Assembly (NCBI GenBank): GCA_035315885.1
Contig: DATFXM010000140.1
Span: 34,579-98,578 of the forward strand
Origin: DATFXM01 sp035315885
Lineage (GTDB): Bacteria > Acidobacteriota > Blastocatellia > UBA7656
Length of the DNA: 64,000 nucleotides
Reading direction: 5' to 3'
Positions 8,643-16,521 of this stretch are shown one piece after another. A model generated the notes under the pieces. It did no database searches. It saw nothing but the letters and a program-made list of their open reading frames with translations, and was not told the DNA's origin. The position numbers and the translations under genes were made by a program. Within the stretch, counting starts at the first letter, position 1. Each line of letters opens with the position of its first letter.

Positions 8643-9054
8643 AAGGCTTGATTTGCTGCTGACGCTGATCCGTGTCAATCAACTTCAGGGATGTGCTGTT
8701 GCGCCACGCGGTCAATGAAGCGTAAGTCGGATTTGACTCGCCGCCCACCAGCACACCGGCTCCCAACTCCGTAGTCTCGATCTTCACGTTAGGACGACCC
8801 TTCGAACTTATCAGCCGAAGCAAAACTGTCTCCGGATATCCAGTAGTGCCGTCGGGCATCTTTACCTTGGGATCGGCGGGGATGACAGTTATGCTCGCGC
8901 GAATGCGGCCCTGATCATCCACGATTTCCAGCGCGCGTCCGCGAAGCACCGGCGCGACTGAATCCGCTTCAACGCGACCCAGATTTGTGAGCACCAGCAG
9001 CAGAAAAGCCAAGTTTGCTATCGTCGCGGCGACTACCAGGCGATGAGTCTTCAT
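8641..9054 (-). CDS. Small exported or membrane-anchored protein of unknown function
   Basis: A 137-residue protein with a strong AAGGAGG before its ATG at 9054. Residues 1-30 form an N-terminal signal or anchor helix (VVAATIANLAFLLLVLTNLG). The remainder is beta-rich: VLRGRALEIVDDQGRIRASITVIPAD, TVLLRLISSKGRPNVKIETTELGAGVLVGG, SLKLIDTDQRQQQIKP. The repeated pattern of 'residue relating to itself' strands (RIRAS, RPNVKIE) is seen in small conserved acidobacterial proteins I cannot name. No catalytic motif is visible. It is likely anchored on the outer face of the inner membrane. Confidence 0.7.
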   Translation of the reverse strand: MKTHRLVVAATIANLAFLLLVLTNLGRVEADSVAPVLRGRALEIVDDQGRIRASITVIPADPKVKMPDGTTGYPETVLLRLISSKGRPNVKIETTELGAGVLVGGESNPTYASLTAWRNSTSLKLIDTDQRQQQIKP

Positions 9055-9143
9055 AGTGGTCCTCCTTGCATCAAGTTCCGGACAACATTCTGAGTTCCCC
9101 TGTTAGACGGGGCAAGCCCACCAAATCTTTCATCGGATTCCAA

Positions 9144-9164
9144 GAAAAGTGCGCGGAACTTTTC
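9144..9164. other. Hairpin GAAAAGT/ACTTTTC between divergent genes
   Basis: A 7-bp perfect stem with a GCGCGGA loop, 31 bases before the ligase start. It could be an operator or a leader hairpin of the ligase transcript. No binding protein is known. Confidence 0.25.
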
Positions 9165-9195
9165 TGCCCGCACGTCTACGTTATAGGATCAACTC

Positions 9196-10284
9196 GTGAA
9201 TCTTCCCGTGAAACCGACGATCCTGCCGATGCTTGCCAAGCGAGTCGGCGAACTGCCATCAGCCGGTGATTATATCTTCGAACCAAAGTGGGATGGTTTT
9301 AGAGCCTTGGTCTTTCGCGATGAAGACGACATCCTCATCCAGAGTCGCGACGAGAAATCTCTGAATCGTTACTTCCCGGAGCTGCTCGAACCGCTCAAGT
9401 CGCAATTGCCTGGTCGCGTCGTGCTAGACGGCGAAATCGTCATCGCGAGAGAAAGCGGTCTGGAGTTTGATGCCCTCCAGCTCCGGATACACCCCGCGGC
9501 GTCGCGAGTGAAACTTCTTTCGAAAGAAATGCCGGCATCCATTGTGTTCTTTGATCTCCTCAGCCAAGGCGATGTGGATCTTCGCGACAGTCCGTTCCGC
9601 GACCGGCGAGTGAAACTCGAGTCCATTCTCGCGACCGCAGTATCGCCCATATACATCACACCCGCGACATCGGATCTGAGCAGGGCGGCGGACTGGTTTC
9701 GACGTTTCGAGGGGGCAGGTCTGGACGGCGTAATCGCGAAACCGGTCGACGGAAGATACGAGTCCAACAAACGCGTGATGCTCAAGGTCAAACACGAACG
9801 AGATTGCGACTGTGTGGTGGCGGGCTTTCGTTGGCATAAGAACAGCGAAGGCACAGCGGTAGGTTCACTTCTGCTCGGTCTTTTCGATGAGGCGGGCGCG
9901 CTCCAGCACGTAGGGGTGTGCGCCAGCTTCTCGCTGAGCAAGCGCCGCGAGCTGGTAAAGTTCCTTGCGCCATATCGCAAGAATGCACTTGAAGGGCATC
10001 CGTGGAAACGATGGGCAGAGTATGCAGCTTCCGAAGGGCAGGTTGGGCGTCGAGTGCCTGGAGCACAGAGCAGGTGGAGTCAGGGCAAGGATCTGTCTTG
10101 GGAGCCTCTGCGCCCGGAGCTGGTCGTCGAAGTGGCCTACGATCACATGCAGGGCAGCCGTTTCCGCCACATAGCTCAGTTCAGGCGATGGCGCACTGAC
10201 AAAAAGCCTTCGGACTGCACATACGAACAACTCGAAGTTGTAGCGCCTCAGGAACTCGCTGAGATCTTCTTGACGGAGCGGTGA
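9196..10284 (+). CDS. ATP-dependent DNA ligase (LigC/LigD-ligase type)
   Basis: A 362-residue ligase starting at GTG 9196. Motif I is EPKWDGFR with the adenylated lysine K31. Motif III-like VLDGEIV and FFDLLSQGDVDLR, motif IV GLDGVIAKP and motif V VMLKVKHERDCDCVVAGF are all present. A C-terminal OB-fold follows (SLLLGLFDEAGALQHVGVCASFS ... LVVEVAYDHMQGSRFRHIAQFRRWR). It joins breaks using ATP and belongs to the bacterial NHEJ/excision-repair ligases. The polymerase domain often fused to it is encoded by the next, convergent gene; no Ku gene is in the window. The last codon runs into the purine-rich arm of the adjoining repeat. Confidence 0.9.
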   Translation: MNLPVKPTILPMLAKRVGELPSAGDYIFEPKWDGFRALVFRDEDDILIQSRDEKSLNRYFPELLEPLKSQLPGRVVLDGEIVIARESGLEFDALQLRIHPAASRVKLLSKEMPASIVFFDLLSQGDVDLRDSPFRDRRVKLESILATAVSPIYITPATSDLSRAADWFRRFEGAGLDGVIAKPVDGRYESNKRVMLKVKHERDCDCVVAGFRWHKNSEGTAVGSLLLGLFDEAGALQHVGVCASFSLSKRRELVKFLAPYRKNALEGHPWKRWAEYAASEGQVGRRVPGAQSRWSQGKDLSWEPLRPELVVEVAYDHMQGSRFRHIAQFRRWRTDKKPSDCTYEQLEVVAPQELAEIFLTER

Positions 10285-10445
10285 GGGGAAGGGCGACGCG
10301 GGGACGCGCAGAGGAGAGACGCGGGGACGCCAGACGCGGAGCGACTGAGAAGCTTCTGTGGACACATCCGAGTTCTGTTTGCCCCTTCGCCCATCCCCCC
10401 TTCTCTCCTCTCCGCGTCCCTCCTCCCGCGTCTCCGTGTCACTGC
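10285..10445. repeat. Purine-rich/pyrimidine-rich inverted repeat at a convergent junction
   Basis: The left half is purine-rich with GACGCGGGGACGCG and AGAGGAGAGACGCGGGGACG. The right half is its pyrimidine-rich mirror (TCTCCTCTCCGCGTCCC, CCTCCCGCGTCTCCGTGTCACTGCGTC). A unique core of ~60 bases lies between. The right arm extends into the last codons of the minus-strand polymerase gene. A second member of this family is at 36370-36588. Its position and symmetry fit a two-way terminator. Confidence 0.75.
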
Positions 10446-11779
10446 GTCTCGCCCTTCCGGAAACCTCGCATCGCGTGGCGCATGTTTCGCCACTCGCGAG
10501 TGGGGTCGTCGTCAGGATCGGGAGTCTCCTGAGGCGGCCGTAGCGCCTCCGGTACATTTCGCAGGTTGACCCTGATCCGAGTCCAGGTGGAGGATCTGCC
10601 CCGCATTGAGTCGATCAACACATCGTCGACCGCAAGCAACCCCGCTACCTCCGGATATTTCTCCTTCCACCTCTGCAACCCTGCCAGCGCCGCCTCCTTC
10701 TTCGGAGAGTTGGCGATTACCAACAGCGGCATCTTTGTTCGTGACTTCTTCTTAGCAGGTTTGTTTGCCGAGCCACGCGCCCGAGAGGGATTGACGCGAG
10801 TACCTTCCCCCTTCATCTTGCGAAAATGGGGAGGCCATGGAGCGTCCCCGAGACCAGCGGCCTCGTCCCTCTCCGCAAGTTCCAGCAGCTTCTCGAGCGA
10901 TCCCGGCTTCTCATCCATGCGTGCATGAGGATCACCGAGCTCCGCGAAACGTCCGGGCACAGTCAAGATGGTGAAGTCTGCCGGCTCGCAGTCTGGCACT
11001 TCACTCCAGTCGAGCGGCGTCGACACACGTGCATCTGGCAGCGGCCGCACCGAGTATGCCGAACAGGTGGTCCGGTCTTTGGCATTCTGGTTGTAGTCCA
11101 GAAATACACCGTGGCGCTCTTCCTTCCACCACTTCGAGGTCGCCAGCGAAGGTACTCGTCGCTCGACCGCGCGAGACAATGCAAGCGCGGCACGACGCAC
11201 CTGGATAAACGACCATCGCTGTTGGATTCGAACATTCACGTGCATGCCCCTCGATCCGCTGGTCTTCGGCCAACCTGCGAGCCCCATCTCTTCGAGGATG
11301 TACTTCACTTCCAGAGTGACGCGGCGCACGTCCTCCCAGCCGACGCCCGGTCCCGGATCCAGATCAACTCGCAGCTCATCGGGGTGCTCGAGATCGCTTG
11401 CTCGCACCGCGTGCGGGTGCAACTCGATGCACCCCAGGTTCACGATCCAGGCGAGGCCTGCTGCATCGTCGACTACAATCTCCTCGGCTTTTCGGCCTGA
11501 CGGGAATGACAAGGTCACCGTGCGCAGCCATTCGGGTCGCGGGTCTGGCGCGCGTTTCTGATAAAAGGGTTCCTCTTCGGCTCCGTGAACGAAGCGCTTA
11601 AGAACCACGGGCCGGTCCCGAATCCCTGCAAGCGCGCCAGGCGCTACGGACAAGTAGTAGCGGACGAGATCGAGCTTTGACAGCTTCGTTTGGATTGTGA
11701 AGTACGGCTTATGTGGATGGGTAACGGCAACTTCGCGACCGTTTATCGACAGCACTTCGGCTGGATCCTCGTTCTTCAC
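10439..11779 (-). CDS. LigD-type polymerase/primase domain protein
   Basis: A 446-residue protein whose first ~300 residues are the archaeo-eukaryotic primase-like polymerase domain of LigD. Visible landmarks are LSKLDLVRYYLSVAPGAL, RPVVLKRFVHGAEEEPFYQKRAP, the metal-binding DLDPGPGVGW (D139, D141), KTSGSRGMHVNVRI and FLDYNQNAKDRTTCSAYSVRPLPDA. This domain adds nucleotides at breaks during end joining. The ~150-residue C-terminal extension has a basic linker (ANKPAKKKSRTK) and a helical tail (WTRIRVNLRNVPEALRPPQE) whose role is unknown. The start at GTG 11779 has no clear ribosome-binding site. It is encoded convergently to the ligase gene rather than fused to it. Confidence 0.88.
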   Translation of the reverse strand: MKNEDPAEVLSINGREVAVTHPHKPYFTIQTKLSKLDLVRYYLSVAPGALAGIRDRPVVLKRFVHGAEEEPFYQKRAPDPRPEWLRTVTLSFPSGRKAEEIVVDDAAGLAWIVNLGCIELHPHAVRASDLEHPDELRVDLDPGPGVGWEDVRRVTLEVKYILEEMGLAGWPKTSGSRGMHVNVRIQQRWSFIQVRRAALALSRAVERRVPSLATSKWWKEERHGVFLDYNQNAKDRTTCSAYSVRPLPDARVSTPLDWSEVPDCEPADFTILTVPGRFAELGDPHARMDEKPGSLEKLLELAERDEAAGLGDAPWPPHFRKMKGEGTRVNPSRARGSANKPAKKKSRTKMPLLVIANSPKKEAALAGLQRWKEKYPEVAGLLAVDDVLIDSMRGRSSTWTRIRVNLRNVPEALRPPQETPDPDDDPTREWRNMRHAMRGFRKGETQ

Positions 11780-11882
11780 ACAAGCAGGCTAACATTCCGC
11801 GACTCGAGTTGTTTAGTGAAACCACTGTCTTTACAGACGCTGGCGGCCGGTGAATCAACGTTCAAGGGAATGGCTCTCTTAC

Positions 11883-14318
11883 TCAGCGGAGTTTCCAAAG
11901 CCGTACCGTCTTATCATCGGATGCCGACGCGAGCGTAACTCCGTCGGGCGAGAATGATATGCCGTTTACACAAGCGGTGTGTCCGTCGATCGTGCCTAAC
12001 AATTTGCCTTCCGGGACACTGTAGAGTCGAATCGCTTTGTCGCCGGCGGTGAACGCGATGATCCGGCCGTCGGGAGCGAATTTGACTTTGCTTGTCCCGG
12101 TCGAAGTGTGACTCACGGCCTTCAGCATTTTGCCGTCCGAGACGCGCCATATCCTGACTTGGGGATCAGAGATCAAAGTCAGGGTGCTCGATGCCAGTAG
12201 CGACCCGTCGGGCGAGAATGACAAGGATGAAATCCACTCAGTATGCCCCTCAAGAGTCTTCAACAGTGTTCCATCCGATACTCTCCACAGGCGGATCTTT
12301 TTCTCGTATCCTGCTGAAGCCAGCATCTGGCCGTCCGGTGAGAATTGGACATCGCAGAGGACCTGGGTCCCACTCAGTATTCGGACCGATTTACTGTCAC
12401 AGTCTTGCCACAAGCGTACAGAGCCGTCATGCGAGCTCGAGGCTAATATCTTGCCGTCGGGTGAGAAGCACAATCCGGTCACCTGGCTTGTGTGTCCTTC
12501 CAGATGGCGCAGTAACTTGCCGTCCGCAACGTTCCAAACTCGTATTTTCTTTTCGTTTGATCCCGCTGCTACTAACTTACAATTCGGGGAGAAGGCTACA
12601 CACGTTGCCGTATATCCAAGCCCGTCGAGTTTGTGGATAAGCCCGCCATCATCCGCGCGCCAAAGGCGGATTGACGAATCGATGGCAATCAGAATCGAGC
12701 CTCCGGCCCCTGACGCGACCATCCGGCCGTCAGGTGAGAATTCAGCGCACACAACCTTGCTGCCATGTCCTTCCAGGACTCGCCCTGACGGAGGAAGCAA
12801 AAGCGTTGACTGGACCTTGGGCGAACTCTTTCGGCGAGTGCGCTTCTTAGCGACGCTCTTCTCCAAGGCCATCTCGTCGACCGCTTCTTTAGCTTTATTC
12901 AATCCGACATCGAATGCCTCGCGATAAAGTGTAATCGCCTCGACTCTCTTGCCGTCTTCGATCAGCCCGGCGATTTCGACCATAGCGGAACGGTGGTCCT
13001 TGGCAACCCTTCTGGCCGGCTGCGAGGAAGACATGTTTTCCACCGCTTGCTTGGCTTCATATAAACCGACGCCGAATGTTTCCCGGTAGAGCTTGATGGC
13101 ATCGATCTTTCTGTTCTTTTCGATAAGCCGCACGATTTCGGCGGTCTTTTCGCGGCGCTCTTTTGGTAAGAGAGACAACGCTGCCGGATTCGCCTCAGTG
13201 GTTTCTGCAGCTCGTTTTTTTGGCTCGACTCGCTTTGGAGCAGTGCCCGCTGCAGAAGGCGGAGCTACGGGTTCTTTTACTTCAGTTCGTTCCATCGGGG
13301 CTTCAGGTGCGGGCTCGGCCTTCGCCGGCACTTCTTTGGGAACTTCAGGTACGGGTTCGGCCTTCGTCGTCAGCAACTGCGAAACAAGTGTATGCACCTG
13401 GCGGCTGTCATCGTCAGCCATGTTTTTCAGAGCTAAGAGTGCCGCCGCCGCTAGACCCTTGTCTGAACCTTTCATAAGTCGACCGAGCTCTTCGACTGCT
13501 GCTGCTCGAAAGTTTGCGTAAGGGGATTCGATGCCTTTTCGAAGCTCGAGCGGCAGATCCTCGATCGTGTGCGTCTTGCGATTGCTCTTGGCGATGATGA
13601 TTTCGCCTTGCTGGCTGTAAGTCCACTTCTGAGGTGTCTGCAGCTCAGTCTGACCCAGGATCTTTCCATAGACGTATTCATACCAGTCGTCCAGCGAGAC
13701 AAACCCTCGGCCTTCCGCGTCGGCATCGCCGGTCACCAGCCCTTGAAGCAGATAGTGACTGAACAAGGAAAGCTCCGCTTGCTGGATGATCTGGTCTCCT
13801 TCCAGAGCGTACTGTGTCGAGTTGGAAGCGGTGAGCACCACGCGACCATAACCATTGCCCTTGAAGGTTGCCTCATCCACCGTCGCGTGCCCCTTTGCGC
13901 CGCGAACAAATGCTCCGCTGTGACAACAATCGAGAATAAGGATTTGTCGCTTTGAGCGGCAGCTATCCATCTCGCTGGTGATGAAAGCAGCGGATATAGC
14001 GGTGGAGTTCAGATATTCGCGGCACGTGTCCTTAACGGCGAGATAGAGGCGGCCTTGATCGTCCAGAACCCCGTGTCCCGAGAAGTAGAGCAGCAACAGA
14101 TCGTCGGCTCTTCGACGGCTGAAGAATTTGCCTACCGCACGTCGAACGTGGACGTCGGCCTCGTTGATGAGTTGACTTACCTCATCAAAATGGCCGATGG
14201 ATGGGTCCTCGAACGCCCTTGCGAGTCCCTGAACGTCCGCCGAGGGCGTTTTGAGTCGCGCTAGAGATTGGTCTTCGTACTGGTCGTTCCCGATGAACAG
14301 CGCAAATCTTTCCGGCAT
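11883..14318 (-). CDS. Caspase-like peptidase with HEAT-like segment, two L7/L12-like modules and a seven-bladed WD40 propeller
   Basis: ATG 14318 has GGAGG five bases upstream; an in-frame GTG lies two codons earlier. The 811-residue protein begins with a C14 caspase-like domain (residues ~4-245) with catalytic His82 in FSGHG and Cys132 in DCCHSG. A helical segment follows (~255-310, YANFRAAAVEELGRLMKGSD), then a P/E/K-rich linker (~320-385). Two copies of a motif like the ribosomal L7/L12 C-terminal fold come next (IDAIKLYRETFGVGLYEAKQAV and VEAITLYREAFDVGLNKAKEAV), and seven WD40 repeats reach the end. There is no signal peptide. The propeller is likely a sensor or docking surface and the caspase domain a cytoplasmic protease. 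Its partner is the small gene 52 bp upstream. Confidence 0.9.
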   Translation of the reverse strand: MPERFALFIGNDQYEDQSLARLKTPSADVQGLARAFEDPSIGHFDEVSQLINEADVHVRRAVGKFFSRRRADDLLLLYFSGHGVLDDQGRLYLAVKDTCREYLNSTAISAAFITSEMDSCRSKRQILILDCCHSGAFVRGAKGHATVDEATFKGNGYGRVVLTASNSTQYALEGDQIIQQAELSLFSHYLLQGLVTGDADAEGRGFVSLDDWYEYVYGKILGQTELQTPQKWTYSQQGEIIIAKSNRKTHTIEDLPLELRKGIESPYANFRAAAVEELGRLMKGSDKGLAAAALLALKNMADDDSRQVHTLVSQLLTTKAEPVPEVPKEVPAKAEPAPEAPMERTEVKEPVAPPSAAGTAPKRVEPKKRAAETTEANPAALSLLPKERREKTAEIVRLIEKNRKIDAIKLYRETFGVGLYEAKQAVENMSSSQPARRVAKDHRSAMVEIAGLIEDGKRVEAITLYREAFDVGLNKAKEAVDEMALEKSVAKKRTRRKSSPKVQSTLLLPPSGRVLEGHGSKVVCAEFSPDGRMVASGAGGSILIAIDSSIRLWRADDGGLIHKLDGLGYTATCVAFSPNCKLVAAGSNEKKIRVWNVADGKLLRHLEGHTSQVTGLCFSPDGKILASSSHDGSVRLWQDCDSKSVRILSGTQVLCDVQFSPDGQMLASAGYEKKIRLWRVSDGTLLKTLEGHTEWISSLSFSPDGSLLASSTLTLISDPQVRIWRVSDGKMLKAVSHTSTGTSKVKFAPDGRIIAFTAGDKAIRLYSVPEGKLLGTIDGHTACVNGISFSPDGVTLASASDDKTVRLWKLR

Positions 14319-14370
14319 GTTCACCTCCGGTAGAAGACACGGAAAGGCGGATGAAAGATCGTCACGAGGT

Positions 14371-14742
14371 TTACTCCGTAGATTTGATCTCCGTCAAGAG
14401 CTGTTTCAGATCCTTTGGTGAGCCCTCGAACTCTATATCCTGGCCCGCAAACTTTCCCTTGAACTTCACGCTGCGCCCGACACCGCGCTGTACCCAGCTT
14501 TGAAGGAATTCGACTATCTTGGGTAAGACGGTGGGCAGAACTACGAGCGCGATTGCGCCCAGAGTCACCGGGTCGGCGGCCTTGGTGCCCGGCGAAGCAT
14601 TATCTTCTCTAATCAAATCGGCGGACTCGACATTGTGTTCCCGTAGTTCGGCGAGCAATTGTCTGGTGGCCCGGTCTAGCTCTTCAGCTTCGCCTTCGAC
14701 CTCGATTCTTACGTTCATTGCAATCGGCTGTTCGCTCGACAT
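14371..14742 (-). CDS. EACC1-like small membrane-associated partner of the caspase protein
   Basis: A 123-residue protein transcribed ahead of the caspase/WD40 gene on the same strand, with a 52-bp gap. It starts with a beta strand and amphipathic helix (MNVRIEVEGEAEELDRATRQLLAELREH). A hydrophobic helix of TM length follows (PVTLGAIALVVLPTVLPKIVEFL), then WVQRG and a two-strand beta unit (SVKFKGKFAGQDIEFEGSP) and an end helix (KDLKQLLTEI). This order matches what I recall of effector-associated constant component 1 (EACC1), a small protein paired with caspase- or trypsin-like effectors in bacterial conflict systems. The match is by architecture only. It may anchor or restrain the effector at the membrane. 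Confidence 0.7.
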   Translation of the reverse strand: MSSEQPIAMNVRIEVEGEAEELDRATRQLLAELREHNVESADLIREDNASPGTKAADPVTLGAIALVVLPTVLPKIVEFLQSWVQRGVGRSVKFKGKFAGQDIEFEGSPKDLKQLLTEIKSTE

Positions 14743-14971
14743 CTGCTTTGACTCCTTCGCTGCTGGGGTTTTGGCTCCAGAACTGGGTTATTCTAACTCC
14801 GAATCGCCTGCCTCTCCTTTTTTTTCGCGTCTTCAAGAAGGAACGTCGCGCCGCGAGCAACCTCATCTACCCGCCTTGTTCGGGATTGTCTGCGACCTGT
14901 CGGCTCTGGCCGCTTCACAAGGATCCTATGAAGAAGGACGAAAAGTGTGCCCTCGGGAATCCGTCTGCTCA

Positions 14972-15000
14972 AGAGAAAAGGGTGCTACACGCACCCTTTC
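14972..15000 (-). terminator. Rho-independent terminator after the cupin gene
   Basis: A 9-bp stem (AAAGGGTGC at 14977-14985, GCACCCTTT at 14991-14999) with loop TACAC. On the minus strand the stem is followed by TTTTCTC. It lies ~80 bases past the stop of the minus-strand cupin gene, so it should end that transcript before the EACC1-like gene. The rest of the 336-bp gap (14743-15078) holds no other gene. Confidence 0.7.
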
Positions 15001-15078
15001 ATGAACTTCCAGCCGGATTCAGAGCAAAGACACAAGCTGTGCGGCCTGCCGCTCGTTACAGCTTAATCTTACGCAGTT

Positions 15079-15435
15079 CTACTTTGTGTACTTGCTTGCA
15101 CCCTGAAAGTGGAGAGACACATACGGCTCGTCTCCGATTACCCAACTGTCGTGCGCAATGGGTGGTATATAGAAGAGAGTGCCCGGCGTAAGCTCGTGCA
15201 CCTCGCCATCCTTAATCGCCGCAGTTGCCTTGCCCGAGACTACCATTCCGATATGCTCCACTTCGCAAAAAGGAGTACCGGCGAGGGGACTGACGTGTTG
15301 TGACCACTTCCACCCGGGCTCGTACGTGGCACGCCCTATCGTCATGCCGCCGATGCTGATGATCTCGAATTTTCCTTTTTCAAACACTCGTACTTCGTCT
15401 GGATTCTCGAACATCTTCAGAATCACTTCGTTCAT
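15079..15435 (-). CDS. Single-domain cupin protein
   Basis: ATG 15435 has CGGAGG just upstream; codons upstream are open but look like leader sequence. The 118-residue protein is a small beta-barrel. The first cupin motif region reads GRATYEPGWKWSQHVSPLAGTPFCEVEHIGMVVSGKA and the second reads LTPGTLFYIPPIAHDSWVIGDEPYVSLHF. The histidines (HVSPL, EVEHIG, IAHDSW) can form a metal site. Small cupins of this kind often bind metal or a small ligand; the W-rich 'PGWKWSQHV' form is seen in members annotated only as cupin-domain proteins. Monocistronic, with its own terminator. Confidence 0.82.
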   Translation of the reverse strand: MNEVILKMFENPDEVRVFEKGKFEIISIGGMTIGRATYEPGWKWSQHVSPLAGTPFCEVEHIGMVVSGKATAAIKDGEVHELTPGTLFYIPPIAHDSWVIGDEPYVSLHFQGASKYTK

Positions 15436-15617
15436 TTCAAACCTCCGCTTGGAATACCCGGAACTTTTGCGTGCTTTGCGAAGCCTTGCGGCCTTTGCGT
15501 GCAACCCGAATGACATAAACGCGCGTGGAGGGACAACGCGAAACTCAACATTCCTGATCAGACAATGAGCCAATGCGATGCTCCTCTCTCAGAGCGTTGC
15601 CGTCATCCGGGTGGGAA

Positions 15618-16136
15618 TTACTTTTTCCTGGTTGCAAGCTCATCCAGCAGGCGCCTGAGGTGGACTACTATGACGTCGCGCGCCGTTTCGTAACCTTCAC
15701 CCACGGTTGGCACGTCATCCCATTCTTCAACGTTGGCAGCTTTGTAGTCTTGTGGCAGCGCGCAGAACGTCACTACCTTGACTGCTTTGGAGACGTCATC
15801 TTTTGTGAGCCCCTTCGGCTTTTGCTCGGTCAATGACAGACCATCGGACTGAAGTCCCTTCTCTGCCGAGACCGCGATATCCGCTTGCGGGTTGGTACCT
15901 CGTGCAATCGCTCGAATACCCAAGTGACGCTCGCTGGCAAGCTTATTGAAGAAGGCAGCCGCAACGACGCTCTTGGCCGCGCCGTGCTCGCAAACGAAGA
16001 CAACGACCTGCGCCTGGTTGTCGGCGGTTTTTGAGTCTTCAGAAGTTTGCGCTTGAGCCGGCGGAAACATCGTTTGGGCGAGCGCAAGCAACGGCGCTGT
16101 CAGATGCAATAGAATGCTGTGATACGGCTGCTTCAT
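15618..16136 (-). CDS. Exported low-molecular-weight phosphatase-like protein
   Basis: ATG 16136 (GGAGG ~9 bases upstream) gives 172 residues with a signal peptide (residues 1-30, ending AQAQ). The core VVVFVCEHGAAKSVVAAAFFNKLASER resembles the P-loop of low-molecular-weight tyrosine phosphatases and ArsC-type arsenate reductases, with nucleophile Cys49. The usual CX5R arginine is lysine (Lys55). A later DVVKVVTFCALP-like segment (KAVKVVTFCALP) and EWDDVPTVGEGYETARDVIVVHLRRLLDEL fill out the fold. The Arg-to-Lys change and export to the periplasm both argue against ordinary cytoplasmic arsenate reduction. The function is unknown; it could be a binding protein or a modified phosphatase. Confidence 0.75.
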   Translation of the reverse strand: MKQPYHSILLHLTAPLLALAQTMFPPAQAQTSEDSKTADNQAQVVVFVCEHGAAKSVVAAAFFNKLASERHLGIRAIARGTNPQADIAVSAEKGLQSDGLSLTEQKPKGLTKDDVSKAVKVVTFCALPQDYKAANVEEWDDVPTVGEGYETARDVIVVHLRRLLDELATRKK

Positions 16137-16233
16137 CTTTTGAGTCCTCCAGCAAACAATACCAGCGGTGCGAGGTAAACGTACACCGATTGCCTCGTAG
16201 AAAAATTCTGAATCAGGTATCGTCGAAGTTCTG

Positions 16234-16345
16234 CAACCCCTTCGGGGTTGAATAGGTTTCATCGGCGACCACCGTGGACGGGAATTTCAAATTTCAGATT
16301 TCAGATTTCAAAACTCAGCACTCAGAACTCAGCACTTTCCCCGGG
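16234..16345. repeat. CAACCCCTTCGGGGTTG palindrome and heptamer tracts in a divergent gap
   Basis: Within the 385-bp divergent space 16137-16521, a perfect AACCCCTTCGGGGTT palindrome (16234-16250) is followed by an ATTTCAG heptamer tract (16283-16310). A CTCAGCACTCAGAACTCAGCAC tract comes next (16314-16337). Only one orientation of each heptamer is present here, so no large hairpin forms. Promoters of the flanking genes must also lie in this gap, probably at 16380-16510. Confidence 0.7.
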
Positions 16346-16521
16346 GCAGGGTTGCTGCGAAGGCCCTTGATTCATATACTGGCCGCGTTTAGCACCGGCA
16401 ATTCAAGGGTCGCCATTCCGCTGACATTGCGAGCGGGAGCGGATAATTCTATACTAAACGACCAGTCGGTAGGTTTGTTCTCGGCTACTAACCGTTCCGT
16501 ATTTCACAAAATGGAGACGTC

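Noticed and set aside
12130..12927. Plus-strand frame of ~265 codons with PSGE repeats
   Set aside because: It is the antisense of the WD40 repeats; the periodic PSGEN motif mirrors FSPDG.
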